Assembly: GCA_937951935.1 (NCBI GenBank)
Contig: CALGAM010000218.1
Span: 1-14,350, forward strand
Direction: 5' to 3'
Origin: an uncultured Micromonospora sp.
GTDB lineage: Bacteria > Actinomycetota > Actinomycetes > Mycobacteriales > Micromonosporaceae
DNA length: 14,350 nt
The translations under genes and the position numbers were made by a program. This document shows positions 13,445 to 14,350 of this stretch, piece by piece. The notes under the pieces were generated by a model that saw only the letters and a list, made by a program, of their open reading frames with translations, was not told the DNA's origin and made no database searches. Every line of letters begins with the position of its first letter. Position 1 is the first letter of the stretch.

Positions 13445-13942
13445 CTACACCTCGTCGGTCAGTCGTCGTTCGAGTACCAGCTCGTCGTGCAGTGGGATGC
13501 CGTGCTCGCCCAGCGTGGGGATGGTCGGCTTGCGCTGCCGGGCCCGGTCCACCGCCCCCGGGTCCACGCCGACGATGCGCAGCCCGCGTCGCTGGTAGAA
13601 GCGCAACGCCCGCAGGTTGTCGTTGGTGGTGATCAGCCAGAGCCGGTCCGCTCCCCGCTGCCGGGCGGTCTCGGTCGCGGCGTCCAGCAGCGCCGTGCCG
13701 ATCCCGCGGCCGGGCTCGTCGGCCACGACGCTGACCACCTCCAGCCCACGCGCGTCGAGGTGCCAGGCGAGCGCGCCGCGGACCGCACCGGACGCCTCGA
13801 CGGCGACCAGGGTGGGCAGCTCGCGCAGGTCGTATCGCACGTCGTGGGCGATGACGTACGGCCCGCCCCACTCCCTGTCGTGCAGCGCGTCGATCGCGCC
13901 CCGGTCGGCCGGAGCCGCCGCCCGTACCACGACGTCTGACAC
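13445..13942 (-). CDS. GNAT family N-acetyltransferase
   Basis: 165 residues from GTG 13942, with GAGGA about 8 bases upstream. GNAT enzymes transfer acetyl from acetyl-CoA to an amine. The N-terminal strand VVVRAAAPADRGAIDALHD and the motif A region EVVSVVADEPGRGIGTALLDAA (68-89, with R79-G80-I81-G82 binding the CoA pyrophosphate) are typical. Motif B is seen in LWLITTNDNLRALRFYQRRG (101-120), where Tyr116 is in the usual position of the general acid. After this comes a family-specific tail (LGEHGIPLHDELVLERRL) found in several actinobacterial GNATs of unknown substrate. The substrate cannot be inferred. It lies 33 bases upstream of the SAM hydrolase and may share its message, and it is divergent from the oxidoreductase gene 40 bases away. 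Confidence 0.9.
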   Translation of the reverse strand: MSDVVVRAAAPADRGAIDALHDREWGGPYVIAHDVRYDLRELPTLVAVEASGAVRGALAWHLDARGLEVVSVVADEPGRGIGTALLDAATETARQRGADRLWLITTNDNLRALRFYQRRGLRIVGVDPGAVDRARQRKPTIPTLGEHGIPLHDELVLERRLTDEV

Positions 13943-13970
13943 CTGTCGTCCTCACCCCCGGTCGACTGGC

Positions 13971-13976
13971 AAGGTA
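13971..13976 (-). promoter_or_regulatory. Candidate -10 box of the GNAT gene
   Basis: TACCTT on the - strand (TANNNT) would give a leader of about 20 bases carrying the GAGGA ribosome-binding site of the GNAT gene. The same bases on the + strand are AAGGTA, whose AAGG (13971-13974) serves as Shine-Dalgarno for the divergent oxidoreductase. Confidence 0.38.
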
Positions 13977-13982
13977 GCAGGC

Positions 13983-14350
13983 ATGCGGCTTTGTATCTTC
14001 ACCGAACCCCAGCAGGGCGCCTCCTACGCCGACCTGCTCCGGGTCGCCCGGCACGCCGAGGAGTGCGGCTTCGAGGGCTTCTTCCGGTCCGACCACTACC
14101 TGACGATGGGCGGGGACGGCCTTCCCGGCCCGACCGACGCCTGGCTGACGCTGGCCGCACTCGCGGTGCAGACGTCCCGGATCCGGCTCGGCACCCTGGT
14201 CACCTCCGCGACCTTCCGGCTGCCCGGGCCGCTGGCGATCAGCGTGGCCCAGGTCGACGCGATGAGCGGCGGTCGGGTCGAGCTGGGGCTCGGCACCGGG
14301 TGGTACGAGCCGGAGCACCAGGCGTACGGCATCCCGTTCCCACCACCCGC
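13983..14350 (+). CDS. LLM-class F420-dependent oxidoreductase, Rv1855c family (partial, 5' end)
   Basis: The ATG at 13983 has AAGG 8 bases upstream. The frame stays open to the window end (122 codons, about 40 % of a luciferase-like monooxygenase of roughly 300 residues). The N-terminus MRLCIFTEPQQGASYADLLR, then AEECGFEGFFRSDHYL, GLPGPTDAWLTLAALA, RIRLGTLVTSATFRLPGPLA, and QVDAMSGGRVELGLGTGWYE match the probable F420-dependent oxidoreductase family typified by Rv1855c. SDHY lies at the flavin/F420-binding barrel mouth. Such enzymes use reduced F420 for hydride transfer; the substrate is unknown for this group. The catalytic C-terminal half is outside the window. Actinobacteria make F420, consistent with the host. 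Confidence 0.92.
   Translation, partial: MRLCIFTEPQQGASYADLLRVARHAEECGFEGFFRSDHYLTMGGDGLPGPTDAWLTLAALAVQTSRIRLGTLVTSATFRLPGPLAISVAQVDAMSGGRVELGLGTGWYEPEHQAYGIPFPPP

Noticed and set aside
1..14350. tRNA, rRNA, CRISPR arrays, transposases, phage genes, riboswitches
   Set aside because: I looked for cloverleaf-like arms, regularly spaced repeats, transposase motifs and integrase signatures on both strands and saw none I could support.

Overview
This is a very GC-rich (about 72-74 % by impression, not counted) actinobacterial chromosome segment. The gene order ftsK, rimO, pgsA, cinA, a ClgR-type regulator, pspA and a PspM-like membrane protein is the conserved actinobacterial core arrangement, resembling the mycobacterial pgsA3-clgR-pspA-pspM region. 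Codon usage, GTG starts and candidate leaderless promoters fit Micromonosporaceae (Micromonospora-like). That family assignment is inference.

Layout. Positions 1-207 hold the 3' end of ftsK. Positions 327-1259 hold an ornithine cyclodeaminase/mu-crystallin family protein, apparently an extra gene in the ftsK-rimO interval, closed by a hairpin with a short T-rich tail. Positions 1391-4237 hold rimO, pgsA and a stand-alone CinA C-terminal amidase, all on the + strand. Positions 4468-7101 hold the envelope-stress module: ClgR-like regulator, PspA and a two-helix PspM-like protein. A perfect 7-bp hairpin follows 2 bases after the last stop codon. Positions 7205-10924 (- strand) hold a 1239-residue CotA-like multicopper oxidase fused to three fibronectin type III domains. 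Positions 11206-14350 hold nei2 (endonuclease VIII-like), a small cysteine-rich CPCC-type protein, a SAM hydrolase of the DUF62/fluorinase superfamily and a GNAT acetyltransferase (all -). The 5' end of an Rv1855c-type F420-dependent oxidoreductase (+) runs off the end.

How the genes fit together. PgsA makes the phosphatidylglycerol-phosphate precursor of anionic lipids. PspA binds and protects membranes under stress, the PspM-like protein probably anchors it, and ClgR usually controls Clp protease and psp genes. This block is therefore a membrane-integrity neighbourhood. The remaining genes (tRNA/ribosome modification, DNA repair, SAM and NAD salvage-type chemistry) look like housekeeping or accessory neighbours without a shared pathway.

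The strongest unusual signal is in the multicopper oxidase. It keeps all recognisable type 1 and type 2 copper ligands but has Gln in place of one type 3 His in each of two motifs (WYHDQ and HCQ). By homology to laccase/CotA, each of the two type 3 coppers would lose one ligand. It also has no visible signal peptide despite its Fn3 tail. Other points worth a look are a duplicated C-terminal motif in PspA, loss of both catalytic-type residues in the cyclodeaminase homologue, an unusually long ClgR-like protein, and a perfect 15-bp inverted repeat upstream of nei2. I saw no tRNA, rRNA, CRISPR array, insertion sequence or phage gene, and no gene-free stretch longer than 300 bases. I did not find a clearly new multi-gene system.
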